Shown here: piece after piece, positions 8,400 through 17,988 of the stretch
How the letters are laid out: each line of letters begins with the position of its first letter
Position numbering within the stretch: position 1 is the first letter of the stretch
Source: an uncultured Gammaproteobacteria bacterium
GTDB lineage: Bacteria > Pseudomonadota > Gammaproteobacteria > Pseudomonadales > Ketobacteraceae
DNA: 64,000 bases
NCBI GenBank assembly: GCA_913063495.1
Contig: CAJXXT010000001.1
Location: forward strand, 1-64,000
Direction of reading: 5' to 3'
Translations under genes and position numbers: made by a program
The notes under the pieces: model-generated
Database searches by the model: none
Seen by the model: the letters and a program-made list of their open reading frames with translations, nothing else
Told to the model about the DNA's origin: nothing

Positions 8400-9260
8400 C
8401 TAATGCAGCAATGCGAACAACTTTCTACGAAATTTTGACGTCAACGGGTTGTCTGTTCCCATAAAATCAAATGCAGATAACAATGCTGAACGAGCACCAT
8501 CTTCTTGGTAAGTTCGATCATTCATCATCACACTTAACAGAAGGTTTAACCCTGTCTCTTCTTGCCCGGAGATTATCAAGTAAACACCAAGATAATATCG
8601 AGATTCACTGCCTCCACCATCCGCCTGTATTTGAGATTGATAATGCTGAGCTGATTCAGCTCCGTCTAGCTGGCGCACAAAGAATAGTCGAGCTTTTGCT
8701 TTCGGTACCAGAGCATCATCCCCCATATTCTTAATGACGGCCTCTGCATCATCGATACGCTTAGCATCCATTAACACATCTGCGTATAACGCTTGATAAG
8801 CCATCACTGCTGGTTGTTCGGTAATAGCTGACTCTAGAGAAGCAATCGCTTCATCCAGCGCCCCCATAGAGACTGCTCTCTGAATTTGGCCAATAAACGG
8901 ATCTTCTTGCCCGGATGCATCGGCAACCCCGATATGAGGCTCTAACAATTGACGCACTTCAGCATCTTGCTGGGCGCCTTCTAGCTCCCCGGCAAGCTGT
9001 CCTTTCACCACTAATTTTAGTGCTGGGATTGCTCGAACACCCAATTGTTGCGCAATGTCTGGCATCGCATCAGAATCTACACGAGCAAGTATAAACTTTC
9101 CTTGATAATCATCTGCAATGGTTGCCAAGATAGGAGCCAATAAATTACTCGGCTCGCTCGTAGCGGAATAAAAACTCAATAACACCGGGGTTTGCATAGA
9201 TTTCTGTAAAACGTCATTAATATTGGTTTGATCAATGTCAATGATATAGGGGTCTGTCAT
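8400..9260 (-). CDS. cnoX: Thioredoxin-fold/TPR protein, CnoX (YbbN)-like
   Basis: A 286-residue cytosolic protein. Residues 1-110 form a thioredoxin fold (PVLLSFYSATSEPSNLL ... VRAIPALKLVVKG, with the cis-Pro region IPAL), and residues 120-286 are TPR-like helices. This domain pair is that of E. coli CnoX/YbbN, a holdase that protects substrates and hands them to GroEL. The position of the CxxC redox site reads S-E-P-S, with no cysteine, so it should have no oxidoreductase activity. Start supported by AAGAGAG about 9 bp upstream. It lies 36 bp after the Sel1-repeat gene, probably in one operon. Confidence 0.82.
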   Translation of the reverse strand: MTDPYIIDIDQTNINDVLQKSMQTPVLLSFYSATSEPSNLLAPILATIADDYQGKFILARVDSDAMPDIAQQLGVRAIPALKLVVKGQLAGELEGAQQDAEVRQLLEPHIGVADASGQEDPFIGQIQRAVSMGALDEAIASLESAITEQPAVMAYQALYADVLMDAKRIDDAEAVIKNMGDDALVPKAKARLFFVRQLDGAESAQHYQSQIQADGGGSESRYYLGVYLIISGQEETGLNLLLSVMMNDRTYQEDGARSALLSAFDFMGTDNPLTSKFRRKLFALLH

Positions 9261-9296
9261 TAATTGGCTCTCTTACTTAATACGGGCTTACTAGAT

Positions 9297-9815
9297 TTAT
9301 GCTGGTAGCGCGTTTTTTGTTATCTTCGGTTTAGAAGCCCTGCTCCCATCCGTAGACGCTTGTTGTCGCATTCTAGCTTCATTTTGCTGAATTATCTCAA
9401 GTAATTGTCGAGCTTGGCTATGACCACTATCTGCAGCTAACGCTAACCAATGTGCTGCATGTTGGTTATCTTGCGCTACCACATCGCAACCTTGCAAGAA
9501 TGCTTGCCCTAGTAAAAACTGCGCCTTAGGTTCACCGCGTTTTGCAGCCTGCCTCAGATATTCCAATCCATTGCGTTTATCTGCTTTTGCAATGCCCGAC
9601 TCAAACAAATATTGCCCTAACTGCATTTTCGCTTGTACATGCCCTTGATTCGCTGCGAATTTAAGCAACTTCAACGGCAATGACGATGGGTAAACTCGAC
9701 CGCCTTTTGTGCACTCCAAACTAATCATCTTTTGGGCAATAATATAAATACAGTTCAACCACCATTCTCCTGGCTGACCGGCTATTTTTGCTTTTTGCTT
9801 TTTATACAACTCCAT
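9297..9815 (-). CDS. Sel1-like repeat protein
   Basis: A 172-residue protein with about three Sel1 repeats: LKLLKFAANQGHVQAKMQLG, GLEYLRQAAKRGEPKAQFLLG and AAHWLALAADSGHSQARQLL, each with the A-A-x-x-G-x-x-x-A-x-x-x-L-G pattern. It has no signal peptide, so it is probably a cytosolic adaptor. The frame is open to 9884, but the ATG at 9815 has AGGGGAG about 7 bp upstream and yields a sensible N terminus. The C terminus is basic and low-complexity. It is adjacent to the cnoX-like gene; the function is unknown beyond protein-protein interaction. Confidence 0.75.
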   Translation of the reverse strand: MELYKKQKAKIAGQPGEWWLNCIYIIAQKMISLECTKGGRVYPSSLPLKLLKFAANQGHVQAKMQLGQYLFESGIAKADKRNGLEYLRQAAKRGEPKAQFLLGQAFLQGCDVVAQDNQHAAHWLALAADSGHSQARQLLEIIQQNEARMRQQASTDGSRASKPKITKNALPA

Positions 9816-9898
9816 CAGATGCTCCCCTTGCTGACTGATGTACTTACATACCCACTTTATTTTTAGACAACGAATATTACCCATTGACTTACTTTACA

Positions 9899-10160
9899 GA
9901 TCACTCTAGCGATGAAAACTATCCACATTTTCTGTGGAAAAGTCTGTGGATGTCTTGGTGAAAAGATGCCCAAACACCCATTTTATAAAGGGCCCCAATA
10001 AACTGATCAATTTATGATCTATTTATTTTCCCTTTAAAATCAACAACTTACAATTAACCCCATATAAAATCAATAAGTTAGCTGCACTTGCTTGTGCCAT
10101 TTCTACGCAATTTTATCAATGTGAACAACTTTTTTGATTTAATAAAGTTATTCACAACCC
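9899..10160. other. DnaA-box-like cluster and AT-rich 13-mer-like segment in a 319-bp gene-free gap
   Basis: The gap 9885-10203 contains several matches to the DnaA box TTWTNCACA: CTATCCACA at 9919-9927 (8/9), TTTTCCACA on the minus strand at 9933-9941 (9/9), ACATCCACA on the minus strand at 9945-9953 (7/9), TTGTTCACA on the minus strand at 10120-10128 (8/9), and TTATTCACA at 10148-10156 (9/9). Between the two groups lies GATCTATTTATTT at 10016-10028, one mismatch from the E. coli oriC 13-mer GATCTnTTnTTTT, inside an AT-rich stretch with extra GATC sites. dnaA, gidA and rpmH are not nearby. It could be a DnaA-titrating or regulatory site or a coincidence of AT-rich sequence. Confidence 0.4.
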
Positions 10161-10170
10161 AGAAACAACA

Positions 10171-10195
10171 AAGCCGGCATATTTAGTGCCGGCTT
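10171..10195 (-). terminator. Intrinsic terminator of the phasin gene
   Basis: AAGCCGGCA (10171-10179) pairs perfectly with TGCCGGCTT (10187-10195), a 9-bp GC-rich stem with a 7-nt loop, placed just after the phasin stop. Reading the minus strand, the stem is followed by T-rich TTGTTGTTT. Confidence 0.75.
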
Positions 10196-10203
10196 TCAAT
10201 CTA

Positions 10204-10644
10204 TCATTGATCTTTTTTTGTGCTTTTTTTCATGGCTTTTTTGGCCACCGCCTTCTCATTCACTTTCTGCGTTAAGGTTTCTATTTCTTCATTTAACGCA
10301 GATATTTTTTCAACAAGATGATCAACATCTCGACGGGTGGGTATGTTTAACCTACCTAAAGCCTTTGAGACACGTAAATCGAACGCTTTTTCTACCTTAT
10401 TCCATGACCCAGTCGCCTTAGCTTTTACTTCATCGACCTTATCTTTAGCAACATCCAAGCCCTTATCGATATAACCCCGTGTTTTGGTTTCTATCTTTTC
10501 ACCGTCATGGACAAGGTTATCAAATAACTTGCTGCCCTCTTCTTCAGCTTTTGCATAAGCACCAAGGCCAGCCAACCATATCTGATTGGCTGATTCTTTT
10601 ACTTTCTCTGCAATGTTGTCAGCATCATCTTTTTTATCTGTCAT
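10204..10644 (-). CDS. Phasin-family (PHA granule-associated) protein
   Basis: A 146-residue helical protein. The segment IWLAGLGAYAKAEEEGSKLF (residues 22-41) is the signature of PhaF/PhaI-type phasins, which coat polyhydroxyalkanoate granules. A central amphipathic helix follows (KGLDVAKDKVDEVKAKA), then a leucine-rich coiled coil (LVEKISALNEEIETLTQKV) and a lysine-rich tail, a shortened version of the histone-like PhaF tail. Ribosome-binding site AAGAGAG precedes the ATG. The gene is monocistronic, ending at a strong terminator. No pha biosynthetic genes are visible in the window, so granule association is inferred from family only. Confidence 0.8.
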   Translation of the reverse strand: MTDKKDDADNIAEKVKESANQIWLAGLGAYAKAEEEGSKLFDNLVHDGEKIETKTRGYIDKGLDVAKDKVDEVKAKATGSWNKVEKAFDLRVSKALGRLNIPTRRDVDHLVEKISALNEEIETLTQKVNEKAVAKKAMKKSTKKDQ

Positions 10645-10858
10645 AACATTTTCTCTCTTTATGAGACCTTCTCTCGAAATCCCAATTTACTTCCCTAAAA
10701 CTCGAACAAAAATCACCCTATTTAGCCACGTTAACAAGACTAATTAGAATAATCATACTAACCCTAGATAATTCACCGTTTATCACTCAGCAGTTGGTTT
10801 CTAGGTGCCTCCAAACCATGTAGAATTCTGCCTCTTCATCCGTCATTGAGTTTTCTTT

Positions 10859-13800
10859 ATGGGCAACAAGAAAAGCCAGTTATTTAAGCACCTGAAACAG
10901 CAACTCCCCACCAAAGCTGGTGATACCAAGACCTGGGGGAATCTAAAGGGCAGCGGAACCAGCTGGAGTATAGCGGAAGCCAGCTTACAACATGACGGAT
11001 TAACACTGGTAATCGCACCAGATACCTTTACTGCACTTCAAATTGAACAAGACTTGGCCTTTTTCTGCGGGGAAGACCACGAGATTTTATCATTTCCAGA
11101 TTGGGAAACGTTACCTTACGATAGCTTCTCCCCTCACCAAGACATCGTATCTCAGCGTTTAGCAACCTTATTCCGACTGCCTCAAGTAACCAAAGGCACC
11201 TTAGTGGTACCTTTAAGCACTGGAATGCACCGAGTCACACCCCACCAGTTCTTAACCGGACGAAGCCTTGTTCTCGATACTGGTCAACAGTTTGATATAG
11301 AAATAACTCGTACCCAGCTAGAAGAAAGTGGTTACCGCTGTGTTGATAGCGTATATGACCACGGCGAATTTGCGGTTCGTGGTGCTATTGTTGATATTTT
11401 CCCTATGGGCAGCGAGGTTCCTTATCGAATTGAGCTGTTTGACGATGAAATCGACACGCTACGAACCTTTAACCCTGAAACACAACGATCCATTGAAAAA
11501 ATGGACAGTGTGCGGTTGTTGCCTGCCAAAGAATTTCCCCTAAACAGTGATGCGATCAACCAATTTAAACTTCGCTGGAAAGAGGCCTTTGATGTCGACC
11601 ATCGCTCATGCCCGGTGTATCAAGATATTAATGACGGAATTGCCTCTGCGGGTATTGAATATTACTTACCATTATTTTTCAATAACACCGAAACACTCTA
11701 CGATTATCTGCCCGAAAACACCTTAATCATCACCCCAGAAAAGCTCGATGCTGCTGCCACCCATTTTTGGAACGATTGCCATGTTCGCTATGAAGAGCTG
11801 CGACATGACACTATCAAACCCATATTGCCCCCCAAAGACCTTTTCTTACCGGTTGATTATTTCTTTTCGCAACTGAAAAACTTTAAGCGAATATCCATAC
11901 AAGCGGCTCCTGTAGAAGAAAAAGTTGGACGCTATTCGTTACCCTTAGAGGCTCCTCAGGAGCTTTACATTGATGCAAAGGCCCAACAACCATTAGCCAA
12001 GCTAGAAAATTTCTTAATTGACGCAAAAGACAAAAACGTTCGTGTATTATTTTGTGCTGAATCCGCTGGCCGTAAAGAAACACTACTCGAATTGCTGGGG
12101 CGCATTAGAAATCACCCCAAAAACACAACCTCTTGGCACGATTTTTTAGCTGATGATGCGTCACATTCCATTATTATTGGCCCTTTGGCAGAAGGCCTTG
12201 TTATTGGTAACGACACGCCCATAACAGTGATTACTGAAAGTCAGCTGTTTGGTCAACGTGTTATGCAAACACGCCGTCGAAAGAAAACCGATGATCAATC
12301 AGACAATATCATCAAAAACCTCACCGAACTCAAAATGAACGCACCCGTGGTTCACCTTGATCATGGTGTTGGCCGCTACAAAGGTCTCCAGTCTCTTGAT
12401 ATTGACGGTCAGGCTCAAGAGTTTCTAACACTCGAATACGCCAAAGAAGCCAAGCTATATGTCCCCGTTTCATCCCTGCACCTCATCAGTCGTTATTCCG
12501 GAGCCGATGAAAACTCAGCCCCGTTACACCGATTAGGTACAGACCAGTGGAGCAAAGAGAGACGTAAAGCCGCAGAACAGCTCCACGACGTTGCAGCAGA
12601 ACTGTTAAACATATACGCACGCCGAGCCGCCAAACAAGGCCATGCTTTCAAGCTTAACAAACTTGATTATGAGCTATTTAAAGAAGGTTTCCCTTTTGAA
12701 GAAACCCCCGACCAGCAAACCGCCATCAACTCTGTTGTTAACGATATGCTGTCTATACAACCCATGGATCGTTTGGTCTGTGGTGATGTTGGTTTCGGTA
12801 AAACTGAAGTGGCCATGCGCGCAGCCTTTATTGCCACCCAAGGCGATAAACAAGTCGCGGTATTGGTGCCTACTACCCTACTCGCACAACAGCACTATGA
12901 AAGTTTTAAAGATCGCTTTGCCGACTGGCCCATCAATATCGAAGTATTGTCTCGTTTTCGATCTGCCAAAGAACAAACCGCAGCGTTAAAACAGATTGCT
13001 GAAGGTAACGTCGATATTGTGGTTGGTACCCACAAACTGCTCAGCGAGAATATAAAATTTAAGGAACTTGGCTTAGTAATTGTTGATGAAGAACACCGCT
13101 TTGGTGTGCGCCATAAAGAACGTCTAAAAGCCCTTCGTGCCGATGTCGATATGCTGACCCTTACTGCCACACCAATCCCAAGAACATTAAATATGGCAAT
13201 GTCTGGCATTCGAGACCTATCCATTATTGCCACACCACCGGCAAAACGTTTATCGATTAAAACTTTTATACGCCAAGACAACCCTGCGATTACCAAAGAA
13301 GCCATATTGAGGGAGTTATTACGCGGTGGGCAAGTTTACTTGCTACACAACGAAGTCAAATCTATTGATAAACGTGCAAAGGAAATTGAAGAAATGATTC
13401 CCGAAGCGCGTGTGGTAGTTGCCCATGGACAGATGCGAGAGCGAGAACTTGAACACGTCATGTCCGAGTTTTATCACAAACGCTACAACGTGCTGGTTTG
13501 TACGACAATCATCGAAACCGGTATTGATATCCCATCGGCGAACACCATCATCATGGACAGAGCCGACAAGCTCGGCCTTGCACAACTTCATCAATTGCGA
13601 GGCCGCGTGGGCAGATCACACCATCAAGCTTACGCCTATATGATGACCCCCCACCCAAAATCCATGACAGGCGATGCTAAAAAACGCTTAGAAGCTATCG
13701 AAAATGCCCAAGACTTAGGCGCCGGTTTCACCCTTGCAAGCCATGACATGGAAATCCGTGGTGCAGGTGAGTTATTAGGAGATGAGCAAAGCGGTAACAT

Positions 13801-14350
13801 GCACTCCATTGGTTTCTCGCTGTATATGGAAATGTTAGAGCAAGCCATCGAAGCCATTAAAGAAGGCAAGACACCCAATCTCGATAAACCACTTCAGCAC
13901 GGCGCGGAAATCAACTTACGTCTACCTGCATTGATAACTAATGACTATTTGGCGGACGTACACACCCGCCTTATCATGTACAAACGTATATCTAATGCAA
14001 AAACCAACGATCAGCTAGACGAATTACGGGTAGAATTAATAGACCGCTTCGGTACATTACCCAATGCAACACGGAACCTTTTCAGCGTGACCAAGCTCAA
14101 ACTACTAGCTCAAAAAGTCGGCATCGACAAAGTTGATGCTGGTCCCAACGGCGGTAAACTCGAATTTGGCTCAAGTACAAGTGTTGATCCATTAACAATC
14201 GTGCAACTTGTACAGTCTCAACCTCAAATTTACAGACTTGAGGGTGCAGATAAACTAAGATTTACCCTAGAGCTTGAAAATCATGATGAACGAATCGAAG
14301 CAGTGAACACACTGATTAATCGACTACTTCCTAAAAAAAAGGCGAAGTAA
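10859..14350 (+). CDS. mfd: Transcription-repair coupling factor Mfd
   Basis: At 1,163 residues it has the full usual length. N-terminal UvrB-like modules are followed by the RNA-polymerase-interacting (CarD-like) domain near residues 495-550 (HLDHGVGRYKGL), the translocase with Walker A GDVGFGKTE near 642, DEEHRFG near 742, TATPIPRT near 768, RGRVGRSHHQAY near 913, and the C-terminal TRCF domain (about 1010-1110). Mfd uses ATP to push stalled RNA polymerase off DNA and recruits UvrA to the lesion. The ribosome-binding site before the ATG is weak. The CsiV gene starts 6 bp after the stop, so mfd, CsiV and VF530 genes probably form one transcript. Confidence 0.98.
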   Translation: MGNKKSQLFKHLKQQLPTKAGDTKTWGNLKGSGTSWSIAEASLQHDGLTLVIAPDTFTALQIEQDLAFFCGEDHEILSFPDWETLPYDSFSPHQDIVSQRLATLFRLPQVTKGTLVVPLSTGMHRVTPHQFLTGRSLVLDTGQQFDIEITRTQLEESGYRCVDSVYDHGEFAVRGAIVDIFPMGSEVPYRIELFDDEIDTLRTFNPETQRSIEKMDSVRLLPAKEFPLNSDAINQFKLRWKEAFDVDHRSCPVYQDINDGIASAGIEYYLPLFFNNTETLYDYLPENTLIITPEKLDAAATHFWNDCHVRYEELRHDTIKPILPPKDLFLPVDYFFSQLKNFKRISIQAAPVEEKVGRYSLPLEAPQELYIDAKAQQPLAKLENFLIDAKDKNVRVLFCAESAGRKETLLELLGRIRNHPKNTTSWHDFLADDASHSIIIGPLAEGLVIGNDTPITVITESQLFGQRVMQTRRRKKTDDQSDNIIKNLTELKMNAPVVHLDHGVGRYKGLQSLDIDGQAQEFLTLEYAKEAKLYVPVSSLHLISRYSGADENSAPLHRLGTDQWSKERRKAAEQLHDVAAELLNIYARRAAKQGHAFKLNKLDYELFKEGFPFEETPDQQTAINSVVNDMLSIQPMDRLVCGDVGFGKTEVAMRAAFIATQGDKQVAVLVPTTLLAQQHYESFKDRFADWPINIEVLSRFRSAKEQTAALKQIAEGNVDIVVGTHKLLSENIKFKELGLVIVDEEHRFGVRHKERLKALRADVDMLTLTATPIPRTLNMAMSGIRDLSIIATPPAKRLSIKTFIRQDNPAITKEAILRELLRGGQVYLLHNEVKSIDKRAKEIEEMIPEARVVVAHGQMRERELEHVMSEFYHKRYNVLVCTTIIETGIDIPSANTIIMDRADKLGLAQLHQLRGRVGRSHHQAYAYMMTPHPKSMTGDAKKRLEAIENAQDLGAGFTLASHDMEIRGAGELLGDEQSGNMHSIGFSLYMEMLEQAIEAIKEGKTPNLDKPLQHGAEINLRLPALITNDYLADVHTRLIMYKRISNAKTNDQLDELRVELIDRFGTLPNATRNLFSVTKLKLLAQKVGIDKVDAGPNGGKLEFGSSTSVDPLTIVQLVQSQPQIYRLEGADKLRFTLELENHDERIEAVNTLINRLLPKKKAK

Positions 14351-14356
14351 TACACG

Positions 14357-15508
14357 ATGCGCTATGTTAATCCCCTAAGTGTTACCCCCTTACGTATTCT
14401 CCCACTATCACTAAAACGCATGTGCTTTGCCAGCAGCCTATTAGCCTTCACGCCCCATGCCTATGCGTCAGAACACCTAGATTTAGCTGAAGACACCCAG
14501 TGGTATGAAGTTAATATTGTTATCTTCAAACAAAACACTCAAGGCTTTCAAAACGAGCAATGGCGCGACCGAGATCAGCTCGACCTTAAATTCCCTCACA
14601 GCACAGTGATGCTGGATGATGATAGCTACGACAACATTAGCTTTGACGAGATTGAGCTAGAGCCTTACATTCCTGACGATAGCTTGCTAGGAGCTGAGTT
14701 AACCCTTGGTAATACGACACCTACTTTAACACCTACATCAAAACCAAGCTTACCCATTCCAGCTGCACCAGAACAACCACCCACGCAAGCTGAACAACCA
14801 CTAACCGATGAAGAAAAAGCATTTTTTGACAATGAAGTCCTTCCCCCTAAGATCACCGCCTTTCGATCTATTGGCACTGAGGATGAAGAATTTATACAAA
14901 CGTTACGTCGATTGCGTAATAGCAAAGCCTACAAAATTCTCACCACAAAAACCTGGCGACAACCTGGCTTAGCACAGGATTCATCCATACCAGTGCTCAT
15001 TCAAGCGGGTGAAGAATTTGAGGGCAATTATGAGCTGGAAGGCACTGTCAACATCAGCTTATCTCGCTACCTACATATACAATCAAACCTATGGTTATCG
15101 GAATACGTCAAACAGATTGAACTCTCAAATACCTGGTGGGAAGAATCTACGTTTGAAGATGCCCCCGCCTTTGAAGGTTTACTAACAAGTTCTACTTATG
15201 CCTTAGAAACAGCCGCAACGAGCGAGCAAAACCTAAACGACACAACAACTATCGATTCTAACGATGCTATTTCAAACACCCAATTACTGAGCTCTTTAAA
15301 TATTAACGAAACCACCGCTCACTATGAAGCCATACGGACGGTTGTTATCGACGAATCTCGACGAATGCGAAGTAACGAGCTTCATTATCTAGACCACCCT
15401 CTCTTCGGCATGGTTATCAAAGTTACACCATATGAAGCTCCTATTCCGGAGATAGATGAAGAAATAAGCACCACACTAACCACCCCACCAGAGGCGCCCG
15501 TACAATGA
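14357..15508 (+). CDS. CsiV-family periplasmic protein
   Basis: A 383-residue exported protein. It has a basic N region (KRMCFA), a hydrophobic core and a cleavage site near YA-SEHLD. The mature start [14 protein letters not shown] matches the 'WYxVEVIVFR' opening of CsiV (cell shape integrity Vibrio), a peptidoglycan-binding protein needed for envelope integrity. The C-terminal part ([13 protein letters not shown] ... [26 protein letters not shown]) is also typical. The middle is acidic and proline-rich, probably disordered. It sits 6 bp after mfd and overlaps the VF530 gene by ATGA, as in other gammaproteobacteria as I remember them. Confidence 0.8.
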   Translation: MRYVNPLSVTPLRILPLSLKRMCFASSLLAFTPHAYASEHLDLAEDTQWYEVNIVIFKQNTQGFQNEQWRDRDQLDLKFPHSTVMLDDDSYDNISFDEIELEPYIPDDSLLGAELTLGNTTPTLTPTSKPSLPIPAAPEQPPTQAEQPLTDEEKAFFDNEVLPPKITAFRSIGTEDEEFIQTLRRLRNSKAYKILTTKTWRQPGLAQDSSIPVLIQAGEEFEGNYELEGTVNISLSRYLHIQSNLWLSEYVKQIELSNTWWEESTFEDAPAFEGLLTSSTYALETAATSEQNLNDTTTIDSNDAISNTQLLSSLNINETTAHYEAIRTVVIDESRRMRSNELHYLDHPLFGMVIKVTPYEAPIPEIDEEISTTLTTPPEAPVQ

Positions 15509-15750
15509 CTCAATCTGGCGACCCATTACACGGAAAAACACTACAAGTTATTATCGAATCATTAGTGGAACAATACGGTTGGGAAGAGTTGGGTGATAGA
15601 ATTAATATCCGCTGTTTTACCCATGACCCCAGTGTAAAATCGAGCCTTAAGTTTTTAAGGAAGACACCCTGGGCAAGAACCAAGGTTGAGTTGCTTTATG
15701 CTCAATCAGCAGAATCATCCCCTTGGGCTAATTTGAAGCCTAAGGGGTAA
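15505..15750 (+). CDS. VF530-family (DUF2132) small DNA-binding-like protein
   Basis: An 81-residue protein matching the VF530 family: [21 protein letters not shown] near the N terminus and [21 protein letters not shown] in the second half, a small helical domain reported to bind DNA. The start codon overlaps the CsiV stop (ATGA), so it is translationally coupled. The last 36 bp overlap the 3' end of the convergent sulfatase-like gene; that overlap contains a hairpin (15719-15747) that could end transcripts from both sides, though it has no T tract. Confidence 0.85.
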   Translation: MTQSGDPLHGKTLQVIIESLVEQYGWEELGDRINIRCFTHDPSVKSSLKFLRKTPWARTKVELLYAQSAESSPWANLKPKG

Positions 15751-17748
15751 ACTAGCCTCACCCACCCTCTGAGTATCGACACTACTGTCGCGTGACAACA
15801 CAAGACCAGTCTCTTTTCTTCTCGATTGGCTCTCTCTAAAGGCGATGGCCACATCGATTGAGCCACGTGTTACCGTATCAGCGATAGTAGATTCATAATC
15901 AGCATTGATATCACTATAGGTGTTGTGGTATTTGGATTTAATATCGCTATACCATTGAAATGTTTCCGACCCAAACTGCTCTAACAACTCCGGGTGTTTT
16001 GCAGCAATATTACTTTCTTCCAAGGGATCGGCTTCAAGGTCATAAATTGCCTCTTCTTTATTAGAGAAGTAATAGTGGTAACTATATTCCCTATCCGTTC
16101 TTGCAAGACAGTCCAACTCATGCCAACAGGCAGTAAACGCAACACCACTATGCTCAGAAAAAATGCTCTCACCGGTACCCTGATACCCCCCTTCGATTTC
16201 CAATAGGCTCAGTACCGATGGAACAATATCGACCTGAGATACGGCATTCAAAATACGCTTTGGATTATCACGAGATTCTCGGCTATGAACAATCAAGGGA
16301 ACGTGTATACCTTCCCTATGCACTATATTGTTATGAAACCATTGATTGTGCTCACCAAACCCCTGACCATGATCAGCGGTAACGACAAAAATAGTACTTT
16401 CGTACAAACCGGCATCACGATATTGATCAAATATTTCTTCAATAAAAGCATCCCCATACCTTATTGAATTAAGGTAATCATTAAGTGAAGAATCTTCGCT
16501 ATATTGCTCTTTACGATAATCAGAAGGGGGCTCATACCCATGATGCGTCATACCCGTAAAATAAAGAGCATAAAAAGGGCTCTTCTGCTTTTTTATCCAC
16601 GCCTTGCTCGGAGGTAACATGATGTTATCTTCATAGCCAAAGTAATTCACCATCTCAAAACCAGCTTTTGGAAGGCGCTCCATCGGGTAATATTCATTAA
16701 ACCCTATCTTCTCCATTAACGCCTTTCTATTCTCAAACGTCTCCGTACTCGACTCAAATAATACCGTGTTATACCCGTTCGCCTCCAATATCTCAGGCAA
16801 ACACCTTACGGGAATACCTAACGTTGACTCAAAAATGGTTCGACCAAGATAGGGTTCTATCCCACAATTAATAGCAACTGTGGATTTGGAAGTATGGGGA
16901 ACCGTTGTTATTGCATTTTCAGCAACAAAGCTAGACTCAGCCAATTCCGCCAAATAAGGTGTCGTATTTGCATCACGCAAGGGATGCAGTGACGTAGAGA
17001 GGTAACGCACTGACTCAAGAACAATAACAACAACATTCCTAGGATCTTTTTGAACAGAGGTATCTATCGGCAAAACCAAAGGCCAGCTGTCATCGCTGAT
17101 TGTAGCAACATCTTTTCGAGGAAAAACACCCGTAACCCACAGATAAGCTAATGCATCATAACTGGAGCTTTCTTTATTGGCCTTATCAAAAGGCGGAACA
17201 AAGGCCAGAAAAAAGCTAACCACAAGAACAACAACAAAACCCTTTAAAACCTCATCATTCCTGTTTCGAACAGAACCATTTATATTTTTAATCTTGTACA
17301 TCAACGACGTTATAAAGAACACTATAGGAAGAACAAGAAAAATGACAAGTGCACTTACATTGTTCGCTAAAGGGTTATCAATTGAAGAAAACACATATTG
17401 CAAACTATCAAATGCAAAAGTTTTACCTAACTCACCGGCCCCTCTTGCCCCTTGAGCACTAAGAAAAAATAGTGGAGCCACAAAAAAAACAGAAAACGCT
17501 CGAAAATGATTATTATTTTTGTCAGTTTTTAACAGCAGAATCAACGTCCACACAAGCAAAAAAACAACAAAACCAATTTCAAGGCGATATAAATCAAAAA
17601 AACCGACCATAGAAAGGTGATCAGAATTAATTCTAGAACCAAACTTATTTCCTAAAATAAATGAACTCAGCGGAAAAAAAATAAAGAACAAAATAAATAA
17701 ATTAAAATATCCAAAACGTTCATCCTGAACAGACTTAACTACACCCAT
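15715..17748 (-). CDS. Membrane sulfatase-fold phosphotransferase/hydrolase (LtaS-like)
   Basis: A 677-residue inner-membrane protein with about five transmembrane helices (roughly residues 15-34, 58-75, 85-98, 133-153, 170-187) and a periplasmic alkaline-phosphatase-superfamily domain from about 235. Metal and catalytic motifs are visible: [11 protein letters not shown] (Glu, metal), TVPHTSKST near 280-290 (Ser/Thr nucleophile region) and [12 protein letters not shown] near 455-466 (Asp-His). No CxPxR sulfatase signature is present, so a phosphoglycerol or phosphoethanolamine-type transfer is more likely than sulfate ester cleavage. The ATG at 17748 follows AGGGA; a GTG precedes it. The substrate may be a surface glycan or glycolipid. 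Confidence 0.78.
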   Translation of the reverse strand: MGVVKSVQDERFGYFNLFILFFIFFPLSSFILGNKFGSRINSDHLSMVGFFDLYRLEIGFVVFLLVWTLILLLKTDKNNNHFRAFSVFFVAPLFFLSAQGARGAGELGKTFAFDSLQYVFSSIDNPLANNVSALVIFLVLPIVFFITSLMYKIKNINGSVRNRNDEVLKGFVVVLVVSFFLAFVPPFDKANKESSSYDALAYLWVTGVFPRKDVATISDDSWPLVLPIDTSVQKDPRNVVVIVLESVRYLSTSLHPLRDANTTPYLAELAESSFVAENAITTVPHTSKSTVAINCGIEPYLGRTIFESTLGIPVRCLPEILEANGYNTVLFESSTETFENRKALMEKIGFNEYYPMERLPKAGFEMVNYFGYEDNIMLPPSKAWIKKQKSPFYALYFTGMTHHGYEPPSDYRKEQYSEDSSLNDYLNSIRYGDAFIEEIFDQYRDAGLYESTIFVVTADHGQGFGEHNQWFHNNIVHREGIHVPLIVHSRESRDNPKRILNAVSQVDIVPSVLSLLEIEGGYQGTGESIFSEHSGVAFTACWHELDCLARTDREYSYHYYFSNKEEAIYDLEADPLEESNIAAKHPELLEQFGSETFQWYSDIKSKYHNTYSDINADYESTIADTVTRGSIDVAIAFRESQSRRKETGLVLSRDSSVDTQRVGEASLPLRLQISPRG

Positions 17749-17944
17749 CACATTTCCCTAATCAAACCAACTTTCCATTAAAGATATTATAATAAAAATG
17801 ACATGTGTGCTCAACGAAAAATGATCAAAACTTACAATTCCTTACCTACCACTAGATATACCAGACAGAAAAAACAGTTTCACAAAAACTATATACCTAA
17901 TTTTATTTATTACATAAAAAAACAAAAAACTAAAAACCATAAGG

Positions 17945-17950
17945 TATACT
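17945..17950 (+). promoter_or_regulatory. Possible -10 element before the Asp/Asn hydroxylase-fold gene
   Basis: TATACT stands 39 bp before the ATG in a very AT-rich 237-bp gap. No convincing -35 box lies 16-18 bp upstream, so the assignment is weak. Confidence 0.25.
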
Positions 17951-17988
17951 CCGCCACCTAAAAACAACAGGGATGAAGGAAACTCATT

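Noticed and set aside
9899..10160. Chromosomal replication origin oriC
   Set aside because: The DnaA boxes and AT-rich element fit, but no origin neighbour (dnaA, dnaN, gidA/mnmG, rpmH, parAB) is present. Kept only as a possible DnaA-binding region.
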